Origin: Armatimonadota bacterium
GTDB lineage: Bacteria; Armatimonadota; Fimbriimonadia; Fimbriimonadales; Fimbriimonadaceae
Assembly (NCBI GenBank): GCA_018268375.1
Contig: JAFDWS010000001.1
Location: forward strand, 1 to 64,000
Direction: 5' to 3'
DNA: 64,000 nucleotides
The notes beneath the pieces were generated by a model. That model saw only the letters and a list, made by a program, of their open reading frames with translations, did not search any database and had not been told where the DNA came from. Positions within the stretch are counted from its first letter, which is position 1; every line of letters begins with the position of its first letter. Shown here one piece after another: positions 46,012-53,116 of this stretch. Position numbers and translations under genes: made by a program.

Positions 46012-46362
46012 ATGATTCTTGCCGACGTACAAACATCGAACTACTGGAGTGCCACTAATCCGACAAGTGGTGGGATCATCAACACCACCCCGGTCACCTA
46101 TGCGACACCGGGGATTAGCAGCCGTGCCTACCTTGCATCGATCAACGTTTGGAACACCAGTGGCAGCGGGTCAACCGTTGTTCAGGCGGCTTGCTCCGGA
46201 ACTGTTCTCTGGCAGGGCGAGTTGACGACCAGCTGTCCAGGCATCTCGATGAACTTCGAGATCCCATTGCGTGGCATCGTTGGTGGCCCGATCACCGTTC
46301 AATGCTTGACGACCGGCCAGAAGGTCTGGGCGACTCTCAGCGGATTCTTCGACAGCCAGTAG
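46012..46362 (+). CDS. Small beta-rich virion protein
   Basis: A 116-residue protein, almost all beta strand (SRAYLASINVWNTSGSGSTVVQAACSG, ISMNFEIPLRGIVGGPITVQCLTTGQKVWATLSGFF). The pattern is that of a single jelly-roll or tail-fibre head-binding domain. It starts behind a late-block motif and is followed by a possible holin after 2 bp. Likely a tail spike/fibre accessory or capsid decoration; unproven. Confidence 0.55.
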   Translation: MILADVQTSNYWSATNPTSGGIINTTPVTYATPGISSRAYLASINVWNTSGSGSTVVQAACSGTVLWQGELTTSCPGISMNFEIPLRGIVGGPITVQCLTTGQKVWATLSGFFDSQ

Positions 46363-46364
46363 CC

Positions 46365-46571
46365 ATGACTGAACTTCTTCATCAGATTGGTGCCAACAGC
46401 CCTTGGGCAGCCATGGCAGGGTTCCTGTTGCACCAGGTGATCAAAGCATGGAACGCTGACCGGGCAGTCCTCACTCAGTTGCTAGGTGAATTTAAGGATG
46501 CGATCAATGAACTCAGATCAGCGGTCAACGGACTCAGTGATCGAATCGAGAGAGTAGAAGGGCAGCACTAA
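46365..46571 (+). CDS. Possible holin-like small protein
   Basis: A 68-residue protein starting at ATG 46365. It has a moderately hydrophobic N-terminal segment (NSPWAAMAGFLLHQVIKAWNADRAV) and a C-terminal coiled coil (LLGEFKDAINELRSAVNGLSDRIERVEG). This plan occurs in XhlA/BhlA-type holins and in small tail chaperones. It is the last rightward late gene, where lysis genes are common, but the hydrophobic stretch is short. Confidence 0.45.
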   Translation: MTELLHQIGANSPWAAMAGFLLHQVIKAWNADRAVLTQLLGEFKDAINELRSAVNGLSDRIERVEGQH

Positions 46572-46576
46572 CCTGG

Positions 46577-48040
46577 CTAGTCAGGAAGGGGTTCGACCGA
46601 CCTGCGGGAACGAAGAGCGTAGTCATATCCCGTAGCCAGCCCTTGAATGCCCAGATCCACCTCAGGTGGTTTATTGTCAGGTGTGTTGCCACCCGGATAA
46701 TAGTGCTCCACCAGACCACGAAACTTTCGTAGACCTTCAACCTCTTGCTTGCGCTGCCGACTCTTGTTGAGCTTCTCAAGTAGAACGAGGAAATCGGCTC
46801 GGTCAGACTCGTTCAGCTTCCTGAAGGATTTTCGCCAGTCTTGGGCACCCTGTGTCTCATAGGCCTTACGCCAAACAATGTACCGATCGGGCATGGATAG
46901 AATCTCTTTGAATCGATCTGGCGTGTCGCCGAAGGCATGGAAGAAGAACTTCGGGCTTGGAGAGACCACGCCACGAGTCGCCAACAAGACGCACTGCATT
47001 CCCCGTAGGTGCCTCCAATGCCAGCCCTTACTGACATGCCGCTTATTGACATCATTCATTGGGACGAACCGCATCGGAAATGCAGTCACGGCCACGCCGT
47101 ACTGGTCGGCAAGATCCATGTTCACCAGCATCCGTTTGTACAGACTTTCCGGCTGATCGATGAAGTTAAAGAGAAGGTAGTTAGTAAATTCCTTGAGTCC
47201 GTATTCGGAGAGCAACCCAATTGCCGCCCGGTAGGGCTTTTCAATCCCATCATGATCAAACGCCAGTCTTACTGGATCGATGCAAATCTTGGAGAGCAAC
47301 TCAGCTTTTTCCCTGGTGATTAAGCGGCAGTCCAATCCCTGATTGAAGTCAACCGATCTTTTCCGCTTGTTCCTTCGAGCCCCCATTTCAAAGCCAGCGT
47401 CAGCGATCTCGCCTATGATCGTTGGGAACTCATCCACACCAAGGATGTTGTTGTCCATCACGATGAGATGCTGCTTGGAGCCGAACTTACTTTCCACCCT
47501 TCTCAGCTGAGATTTGAGCGCATTGCTGAAACCAAACTTCGGCTCAAGGATTGGAACTGCGCAGAACTTGCATTTGCGAACGCATCCGACGGTGATCTTG
47601 ACGAAGTAGGCATCTGTTGGCGAGTAGGAATAGTCAATGGAATCCAGTAGGGAATAGTCCGGTAGCACAGACGAGAGGGGTGGACTACCGGGGTCTAGTT
47701 CACCACCCTGATCCAAGAGCCCAGTCAGCAACTTACAATCGGATCGTTCCAAGACGTACTCTGGAAACAGACTGGCAGCCACGCCCCCAACGATCAGGTC
47801 TTCTGCATTCACGACTGATGACCGATAGTAATTAACCGTGTCAATCGTGCGGGGCAGTTCCCAAGTGAAAAGGGAAGCGACGTAGATTCGATGCCAGGGG
47901 AGTGCTCGATGGGCCGGATTCTTCCCACGGGTAAAGGTAACGGCATCTCCTCGTTCACGATGGTACGTTGCAAGCCTCATGAGGCCGAGAGGCGGGAATT
48001 TCGACCGATAATCTGGCTCGACCAGAAGGATGTTTCTCAA
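46577..48040 (-). CDS. B12-binding-type radical SAM protein in defence-like cassette
   Basis: A 487-residue enzyme. The N-terminal region (ILLVEPDYRSKFPPLGLMRLATYHRERGD) is that of cobalamin-binding-domain radical SAM proteins but is shortened. The cluster motif CVRKCKFC (C153, C157, C160) will hold a 4Fe-4S cluster that cleaves S-adenosylmethionine. A TIM-barrel (about 145-340) and a basic C-terminal extension follow. The reaction cannot be told from sequence: methylation of, or radical insertion into, RNA, DNA or protein are all possible. TTG start overlaps the stop of the GHKL gene (TTGA), so it is the last gene of the operon. Confidence 0.85.
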   Translation of the reverse strand: MRNILLVEPDYRSKFPPLGLMRLATYHRERGDAVTFTRGKNPAHRALPWHRIYVASLFTWELPRTIDTVNYYRSSVVNAEDLIVGGVAASLFPEYVLERSDCKLLTGLLDQGGELDPGSPPLSSVLPDYSLLDSIDYSYSPTDAYFVKITVGCVRKCKFCAVPILEPKFGFSNALKSQLRRVESKFGSKQHLIVMDNNILGVDEFPTIIGEIADAGFEMGARRNKRKRSVDFNQGLDCRLITREKAELLSKICIDPVRLAFDHDGIEKPYRAAIGLLSEYGLKEFTNYLLFNFIDQPESLYKRMLVNMDLADQYGVAVTAFPMRFVPMNDVNKRHVSKGWHWRHLRGMQCVLLATRGVVSPSPKFFFHAFGDTPDRFKEILSMPDRYIVWRKAYETQGAQDWRKSFRKLNESDRADFLVLLEKLNKSRQRKQEVEGLRKFRGLVEHYYPGGNTPDNKPPEVDLGIQGLATGYDYALRSRRSVEPLPD

Positions 48041-49590
48041 GAGTCGTCCTTAGGTTCAAACTTGGCCATGATTGCCGTCCTAGCCTCCCTAAATGTCGCT
48101 TCGTCTAGGCACGATTCAAGAATCTCCAAGATGTCCTGAAGGAGTTTCTTTTGTTTGCGATCGAGCTGCCCTTTGGCCTTCTGTAGAACAAATTCGGCGG
48201 ATTCGACTGTCTCTTGTGCCCGTTCTAAGCCTTCATGAGCCCTTGTCAATTCCTCTTTGAGTTCTTCAGGCACCTTGACAGGGCTGATCTCTTCCAACTT
48301 GCTTCGATGATCCTCGATCGATTGAAGAAGCTTCTCCCGCTCCTGTTTTGAGGTGATGCCCGCCGTAGCCTCAGAAGTTGCCTTTTCTGCTGCTTGAATT
48401 GCCGCTCGGATTGACTTGCCCACCTTGTCTGATCGGAGCTTAGAGCTTGTTCTAACCTCCTTCTCTCTCTCCTTCAGAAACTGGGCGATCTCCTCCTTGA
48501 TGGCAACCCAAGCGGTAGTGTCCTCAAAGCCGTCTCGTCTGGCATTGGGAATGCACTCAGCTGAACGAACATGAATCTCCCCAATGAAGTATCTTGAGAA
48601 CCGAGTCTCTTGGAGTAACTCATCGACACGGCTCGTACCGCCAACGCTCATGTTTTGTTTCCGCAGGCGGAACCCAGCCGCTCCCTTGTCTCCTATCTGC
48701 CCGAGCAGGTTGCCTTCCGAATACCAGATCCAGTAAGGAGAATTAGAATTAGGTGCCTCCGGGTAGAAGGCGATGTCCGAGACCTCAATTCGCTCGGAGT
48801 CCTTAGAGTCATCCTTCAACTCCCGTAGTGGCCGGTATGTCATTTTGTAAGGCTTGAAGACGGCCCGTTCGTTGTTCCCAGCGTGAAGCAGAATTGGAAC
48901 ATGCACCAGATCCAACTTGTTTTTCTGGGCAAACTCCCGTACCTTCTGAGCGAAGAAGAAGGCGGTGTCGAAGTCAACCGGTGCGACTTGGGCAAGGTAA
49001 GAATGAACTTCTTTGAAGTCAAGGAGCCTAGGAACGGAAGCAGCCACTCCCTTTAACGTTGCTTCGAAGAAGTGGCTGGATGGATCTTCTGCTACTCGTT
49101 CGATGTCAGTGCAAGCATACAAAATCTCTTCAGCCGTGTCATCACTCGCATTACCCGGACGCATCAGTTCTCGGAGCCCCGCTGCATTGATGGTCACGAC
49201 GGTAGCTACGTCCTCGCCCAAGGCTGAAGTCTTGAAGGTAAGGGAGTCGCAGTAGGCAACGCTATGTAGCCGCCCAATTCCACGAAAGCCTACGTCCACC
49301 CCTATCCGCTTCGAAGACTGGCCCACATTGGATAACGTACTGCCTGCAATCTCAGCCTTGACCCCAACGCCGTTGTCGTGAACCCGGAGTTCTCGGTCGT
49401 CCTCACAAATCGTAACCGTGATTTGTGGTTGACCCGCCTTCAACTGACCCTGGCGATTCGCTTCACAGATGGAGTCGTAGCTGTTCTGAATCAGCTCTCG
49501 TATTGCGTCCAGCGGGTCTGTGTACATCCCGGTGGTCAGCGTCTCAAGTACGCTGGCACCGAAGATAGGCTTGGCTTCTAGCTCCGGCAT
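48037..49590 (-). CDS. GHKL (Hsp90/MORC-like) ATPase with C-terminal coiled coil
   Basis: A 517-residue protein whose N-terminal ATP-binding domain shows the Bergerat motifs: AIRELIQNSYDS (catalytic Glu and Mg-binding N36), HDNGVGV (D72, G74, G76) and GFRGIGRL (G101-G106). A transducer-like middle domain follows (about 160-360), then a long coiled coil (about 375-490: RAAIQAAEKATSEATAG... EELKEELTRAHEGLERAQETVESAEF). Such dimerising GHKL ATPases include Hsp90, MutL and MORC and recur in bacterial defence loci. The start is 2 bp after the HerA stop. Confidence 0.88.
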   Translation of the reverse strand: MPELEAKPIFGASVLETLTTGMYTDPLDAIRELIQNSYDSICEANRQGQLKAGQPQITVTICEDDRELRVHDNGVGVKAEIAGSTLSNVGQSSKRIGVDVGFRGIGRLHSVAYCDSLTFKTSALGEDVATVVTINAAGLRELMRPGNASDDTAEEILYACTDIERVAEDPSSHFFEATLKGVAASVPRLLDFKEVHSYLAQVAPVDFDTAFFFAQKVREFAQKNKLDLVHVPILLHAGNNERAVFKPYKMTYRPLRELKDDSKDSERIEVSDIAFYPEAPNSNSPYWIWYSEGNLLGQIGDKGAAGFRLRKQNMSVGGTSRVDELLQETRFSRYFIGEIHVRSAECIPNARRDGFEDTTAWVAIKEEIAQFLKEREKEVRTSSKLRSDKVGKSIRAAIQAAEKATSEATAGITSKQEREKLLQSIEDHRSKLEEISPVKVPEELKEELTRAHEGLERAQETVESAEFVLQKAKGQLDRKQKKLLQDILEILESCLDEATFREARTAIMAKFEPKDDS

Positions 49591-49592
49591 AC

Positions 49593-51272
49593 TTAGTCCT
49601 TCGGCTGGTGGTAGAAGGGAAAGGGGAAGCTGACCTTGAGAAGGGGTGCCCGGTACACCGCATGTTGCAGCATCAGGCTGCCCTTTGGTAGACCGGTAAT
49701 CGTGGACTGATTGGACTTCGACATGAACTTGTAGTCGCCGCCCTTAGCCACCTCCACAGGACTGGTGCGTCCATAAACGTTCGTGCCGCAGTTGCCCAGG
49801 ATCTGGTCATCGACACCGCTACGGAACTGCTCGGCTCCAAATAGGATCATTCCCAACGAACGGCCCCTTGCGGAGATTTCCCGAAGTTTTGAAGTCAGGA
49901 TGCCGTGCGATTCGTTTCTAGGAGCGTATTTGTTCAGCTCGTCAGCGAAGATGATTACTTTTCCGATGTCTGGCACTTCTTCTTCGAAACCATACTCATC
50001 GTCTCCCAGCTTCAGGGCAAGGATTGTCTGGATTACGTCACCGACCACCAGGGCTTGAAGATATGGTGGCAGGGGCTCGATGTCAATAACCAGCACCTGG
50101 CCGGGTGTGATCTCTGAGACTGCCTTTTCTATGGTGGTCAGTCGCCGCTCCTCAGCGTGAGCATCAGCGAAAATCCCGTCTTTCGTTCTCGTCTCGATCA
50201 GTCTTGCTACACGTCTCCAACTCCCAACCTGGATGTTGGAATTGGCTCCCGAACCCCTCTGAGTGTGACCAGCCACTTCAGTCCTTAGTGCCTTCCAAGT
50301 AGCAGCGTTCATACCGGTTATGGCGTCGATGCAGGAAGCTAGAGTGGAGTTGGCGTCCTCGATGTCCGAAAACAGAAGCCCGAGCTTTCGCTTACCCCGT
50401 TCGACGGGGTAGTGATAGTTGCGAGCAAGTTTGGCGTCGATCTGCCGTTGGAGAGAGTCGCCATCCGCATGTGAGGTTGTGAAATTCGGCCTGTCCTTAT
50501 CATAGGGGTACAAGTACTGGACGTTCTCGAACGGCTTGGCCCGAAGGTTGCAACGCTTCCAGTCCTCACGAACCTGGTCGAGATCCAACTTCGTACTTTC
50601 CAGATCTTCAGAAATCAGTGGTTCGTCAAGGTGTAGCAAGTCTCTACCTTTGACATTGAAGACGATCATGCTGTACTTCTGCTTGAATTCCTCCTGTAGT
50701 TGTTGGAGGCTGTTCATGAGGAACATGGCATACGAGGTCTTCGTCGCTAGACCGGAGATCCCGGCGATGTTCAAGTGGGCACCCTCAGGGCCGATCAGAT
50801 AGTCGGCATCCACATGAACTGCTATCTCCGTGCCGTTGGACATTCGAATAAAGCCAGCGGGGACGGGCTTTCGGAGGTTCGATATGCCCAAGGCCCGAAG
50901 TATGCCCTCTTCGTCTGCCCACTCAACCGTGGCTCCGTCTCGAACTGGCATTTCCACATCTTGATCGTTGTAAAGGACGTCAGCAAATGCGAGCGTTGTG
51001 CCAAGCCTCTCATTCAGCGGCACCGCTGAAACATCGCCAAAATCCGAGCTGACGAAGTTGGCAAGATGCCCTGAACTGTCCGTGATGAAATGGAGTTCGT
51101 TAATGATTGCGTAAGAGTAGCTTGCCGACCTGTCGTCCCTGTTCGACAGGTGCTTTACACGGATGATGTCGAAAGGTCGAATTTGAATTCCGTCCTTGAC
51201 CCAGAATGCAAGTTCGGTGGTAGTCGTCGGTGCTCTTTCAGTTGCTGTTACTTTGCCAATTGAATCGGTCAT
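49593..51272 (-). CDS. HerA-like hexameric ATPase/translocase
   Basis: A 559-residue FtsK/HerA superfamily ATPase. The N-terminus is a small beta (HAS-barrel-like) domain. Walker A is atypical (AGISGLATKTS, about 170-180, keeping Lys-Thr but with few glycines). VFNVKGRDLLHLDEP (about 204-218), Walker B VIIFADELNKYAP (about 439-451) and the sensor/Arg-finger region GMILFGAEQFRSGVDDQILGNCGTNVYGR are typical for HerA (DUF87). The ATG at 51272 overlaps the NurA stop by 4 bp (ATGA), the standard coupling of nurA and herA. HerA pumps DNA for the NurA nuclease. Confidence 0.9.
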   Translation of the reverse strand: MTDSIGKVTATERAPTTTTELAFWVKDGIQIRPFDIIRVKHLSNRDDRSASYSYAIINELHFITDSSGHLANFVSSDFGDVSAVPLNERLGTTLAFADVLYNDQDVEMPVRDGATVEWADEEGILRALGISNLRKPVPAGFIRMSNGTEIAVHVDADYLIGPEGAHLNIAGISGLATKTSYAMFLMNSLQQLQEEFKQKYSMIVFNVKGRDLLHLDEPLISEDLESTKLDLDQVREDWKRCNLRAKPFENVQYLYPYDKDRPNFTTSHADGDSLQRQIDAKLARNYHYPVERGKRKLGLLFSDIEDANSTLASCIDAITGMNAATWKALRTEVAGHTQRGSGANSNIQVGSWRRVARLIETRTKDGIFADAHAEERRLTTIEKAVSEITPGQVLVIDIEPLPPYLQALVVGDVIQTILALKLGDDEYGFEEEVPDIGKVIIFADELNKYAPRNESHGILTSKLREISARGRSLGMILFGAEQFRSGVDDQILGNCGTNVYGRTSPVEVAKGGDYKFMSKSNQSTITGLPKGSLMLQHAVYRAPLLKVSFPFPFYHQPKD

Positions 51273-52360
51273 GCTGTCTCCCGGAAGTAGCCGTTGAATT
51301 TTAGTTGAGAGTCTAGGGATGCCTTCAAGAACTTTTCTGTCAGGTAGACGGGGTAGATATGGTTCGCCCACCGAGTGTCGCTACCGTAAGCAGTGACATT
51401 TCGTTCGTTGAATACATGCCTTGAGATTGTGTTGATCAGATCAGCTTCAACGCCATCCTCATCGACCTCCCACGGTTGGGCAATTTTTTCGATCTTGATA
51501 ACCCCGTCAAGAGCTGGATTTGGAACACGGTTTTTGGGATGCAGACGCAAATACCAAAAAGCTACGCTCTTATCAGACATTTCTAAGCAGTAGCACTTCG
51601 TGCGGTCAAAGATGTCTAGCTTGGTCACCAGGCTCCCGACATCCATCGGGTTCCCGCCTTTCTTCACCGGGGCATTCGTGCTGAACGACTTTGAAATTCC
51701 GATCACGTGCTGGAAAGCACTGATCTTGGGGAGTTTCTTCCGGAACTGAAGCGGCCCGTCTCTGACGAGCCAACTGTTGGGCCCGAGGAGTCCACTAGAT
51801 GCCAGTGCAGTTACCGCCTCTATCTCCATATCCAGCATCTGAGACATGATGGCGATGACGGCCAGGTCATTGGGGTTCCTTTCTTGATTGGAGGTGTCGT
51901 AGGTCAAGACCTTGAACCGAATCGGAAACTCATCGTCCAGTTTCCTTTGTATCTCCTCGATTTCCTGCCCGAGCTTGTCAGGAAGAGAAATGACGTTCTG
52001 CACCTTACAGTAGTCACGCAGCGGCTTTACATACGGACTGTCTTCAGTGCGGCCAGTGACGGCAACTCCTACTTGCCCGGCCACCATCGGGAAGAACCGA
52101 CCGCCGAAAACGATGTCAGCTACCTTTTGAACTCGACGAGATCCATCGATGAAGTACTTTAGTATCGACTGGGTTGGTTCATTAGTAGCTGGGCGCAGAT
52201 TCTGAATCGGATCGTCTGGACGTGGACGTTCGAAGACGTTGTCAGAGTGAGACTCAGTCGTGTGGTCGTAGGCAGAATAGTCGTCAACATCAATGTCGCT
52301 CCGATGCCGAGGTGAGACATCGACGCCTGACTTGCTAATGATCTTGAAAATACTTGGCAT
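51269..52360 (-). CDS. NurA-like 5'-3' nuclease
   Basis: A 363-residue protein starting at an ATG behind GAGGGGG (a longer reading to 52594 lacks support). NurA-type blocks are visible: FIDGSRR (D72) at the first strand, LVRDGPLQF (D201), HVIGISKS (about 218-225, the V-G-I-x-K block) and a C-terminal RWANHIYPVYLTEKFLK. NurA forms a ring-shaped dimer that cuts DNA fed by HerA. The N-terminal 60 residues are extra and acidic. It is the second gene of the cassette, coupled to HerA. Confidence 0.85.
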   Translation of the reverse strand: MPSIFKIISKSGVDVSPRHRSDIDVDDYSAYDHTTESHSDNVFERPRPDDPIQNLRPATNEPTQSILKYFIDGSRRVQKVADIVFGGRFFPMVAGQVGVAVTGRTEDSPYVKPLRDYCKVQNVISLPDKLGQEIEEIQRKLDDEFPIRFKVLTYDTSNQERNPNDLAVIAIMSQMLDMEIEAVTALASSGLLGPNSWLVRDGPLQFRKKLPKISAFQHVIGISKSFSTNAPVKKGGNPMDVGSLVTKLDIFDRTKCYCLEMSDKSVAFWYLRLHPKNRVPNPALDGVIKIEKIAQPWEVDEDGVEADLINTISRHVFNERNVTAYGSDTRWANHIYPVYLTEKFLKASLDSQLKFNGYFRETA

Positions 52361-52520
52361 TGGCCCCCTCGCCACACGCACTCCGGATTCAGCGTGCCCC
52401 GGCCCAGGATTGATACCAAACCGCTGCCTTGAGTTGGTACCCGAGTCCCGCTCGCACGACCCTTCAGATCGGAATATTGTGACACGGTTCTTCCCAGAAT
52501 AGGTGTTGTTGCCGGAAGAA

Positions 52521-52742
52521 TCAATCGTCCCAACCGTAGATCCGTTCTGCCTTCTCGTCGGGCTCCTCAACCTTCTGTTCCTCTGTCGCACCAATCTCGT
52601 GCCACCAATCAGGGATCTTGAACTCTTGGATCAGCTGGCGGAGCCGTGCCCATTTCTCAGGGGTCATCGGTTCATAGACCTTCTCAGCAGTTGAGGGGAT
52701 CGATTGACCGGGGATGTATTTCTTGTGGCCAGGTCGTGACAT
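52521..52742 (-). CDS. Small acidic protein at the head of the NurA-HerA cassette
   Basis: A 73-residue protein starting at MSRPGHKKYIPG; a longer reading to 52805 would run through the ACTAGG repeats. It has one helix (MTPEKWARLRQLIQEFKI) with Trp residues and an acidic tail (TEEQKVEEPDEKAERIYGW). 160 bp separate it from nurA, enough for a separate promoter. It may regulate or inhibit the cassette, like a small antitoxin or control protein, but nothing in the sequence proves that. Confidence 0.5.
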   Translation of the reverse strand: MSRPGHKKYIPGQSIPSTAEKVYEPMTPEKWARLRQLIQEFKIPDWWHEIGATEEQKVEEPDEKAERIYGWDD

Positions 52743-52785
52743 GCTTGATCTTGGTTCCAATCGATCCTTCCAAGTTGGCAGGTGG

Positions 52786-52824
52786 ACTAGGGAAGAACTA
52801 GGCAAAGACTAGGGTAGGACTAGG
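52786..52824. repeat. Four ACTAGG iterons at 11-bp spacing, probable arm sites (right)
   Basis: ACTAGG occurs at 52786, 52797, 52808 and 52819, each 11 bp apart, within 135 bp of attR. The same hexamer, with the same 11-bp step, is found beside attL. Best explained as integrase arm-type sites. Confidence 0.65.
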
Positions 52825-52857
52825 TAACCATGGCCGACAATTGGCTGCAAACGGCGG

Positions 52858-52863
52858 TATTAT
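52858..52863 (+). promoter_or_regulatory. Candidate phage-borne promoter for tRNA-Val
   Basis: TATTAT (5/6 to -10) lies 18 bp after CCGACA (4/6 to -35, 52834-52839). A start near 52870 would give a leader of about 49 bases before the tRNA. Since integration replaced the original upstream region, some promoter here must drive the tRNA. Confidence 0.3.
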
Positions 52864-52914
52864 TGGGTCGGGAGAGAGGCGGGAACAGACCGTCGGCCAG
52901 GTTCAAACGAACTA

Positions 52915-52956
52915 ATTCGGGCGGTTAGCTCAGTTGGTAGAGCGCCTCGTTTACAC
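52915..52956. repeat. attR: 42-bp repeat within intact tRNA-Val
   Basis: This copy is identical to attL at 15875-15916 and supplies the 5' half of the intact tRNA-Val. To its right the tRNA continues with chromosomal sequence (CGAGGATGTCG). Confidence 0.93.
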
Positions 52957-52994
52957 CGAGGATGTCGCGGGTTCGAGTCCTGCACCGCCCACCA
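52919..52994 (+). tRNA. tRNA-Val (anticodon TAC)
   Basis: A complete 76-base cloverleaf: acceptor GGGCGGT/ACCGCCC, D-arm GCTC-AGTTGGTA-GAGC, anticodon arm CCTCG-TTTACAC-CGAGG with anticodon TAC, T-arm GCGGG-TTCGAGT-CCTGC, and an encoded CCA (52992-52994). It is the prophage attachment site; its first 38 bases are the phage copy. Confidence 0.97.
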
Positions 52995-53116
52995 CCTTGC
53001 GCCCAGCTTGAAGCCTGCCACTCAAGACATGGTAGGGTCGCAGCGAGGCTTATCTGATCAAAATCGTTCCTCCTCGTATTGACGCGATCCTCGCACAAGG
53101 GGCGAACGTTGCAGTC

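Larger units (their letters stand above)
15875..52956. mobile_element. Integrated temperate podovirus-like prophage in tRNA-Val(TAC)
   Basis: A 42-bp perfect direct repeat (15875-15916 and 52915-52956) bounds a 37-kb block with a tyrosine integrase at the left end, excisionase, early genes, a rightward late operon (terminases, portal, scaffold, capsid, adaptors, tail, ejection proteins) and a leftward cargo operon at the right end. There is no tape-measure, tail-sheath or tube gene, and the virion genes follow a portal-scaffold-capsid-adaptor-tail-ejection order, both indicating a short tail. Structural genes look uninterrupted, so the prophage may be functional. Confidence 0.95.

Noticed and set aside
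46149..46364. Upstream extension of the holin-like gene
   Set aside because: It would overlap the beta-rich gene at 46012-46362 over most of its length; ATG 46365 fits the gene order.
51273..51371. Longer N-terminus for the HerA-like protein
   Set aside because: The ATG at 51272 makes the 4-bp overlap with nurA and removes 33 residues that lie inside nurA in another frame.
52786..52824. ACTAGG repeats as a CRISPR array
   Set aside because: Units are 6 bp at 11-bp steps without spacers of CRISPR length; no cas genes are present.
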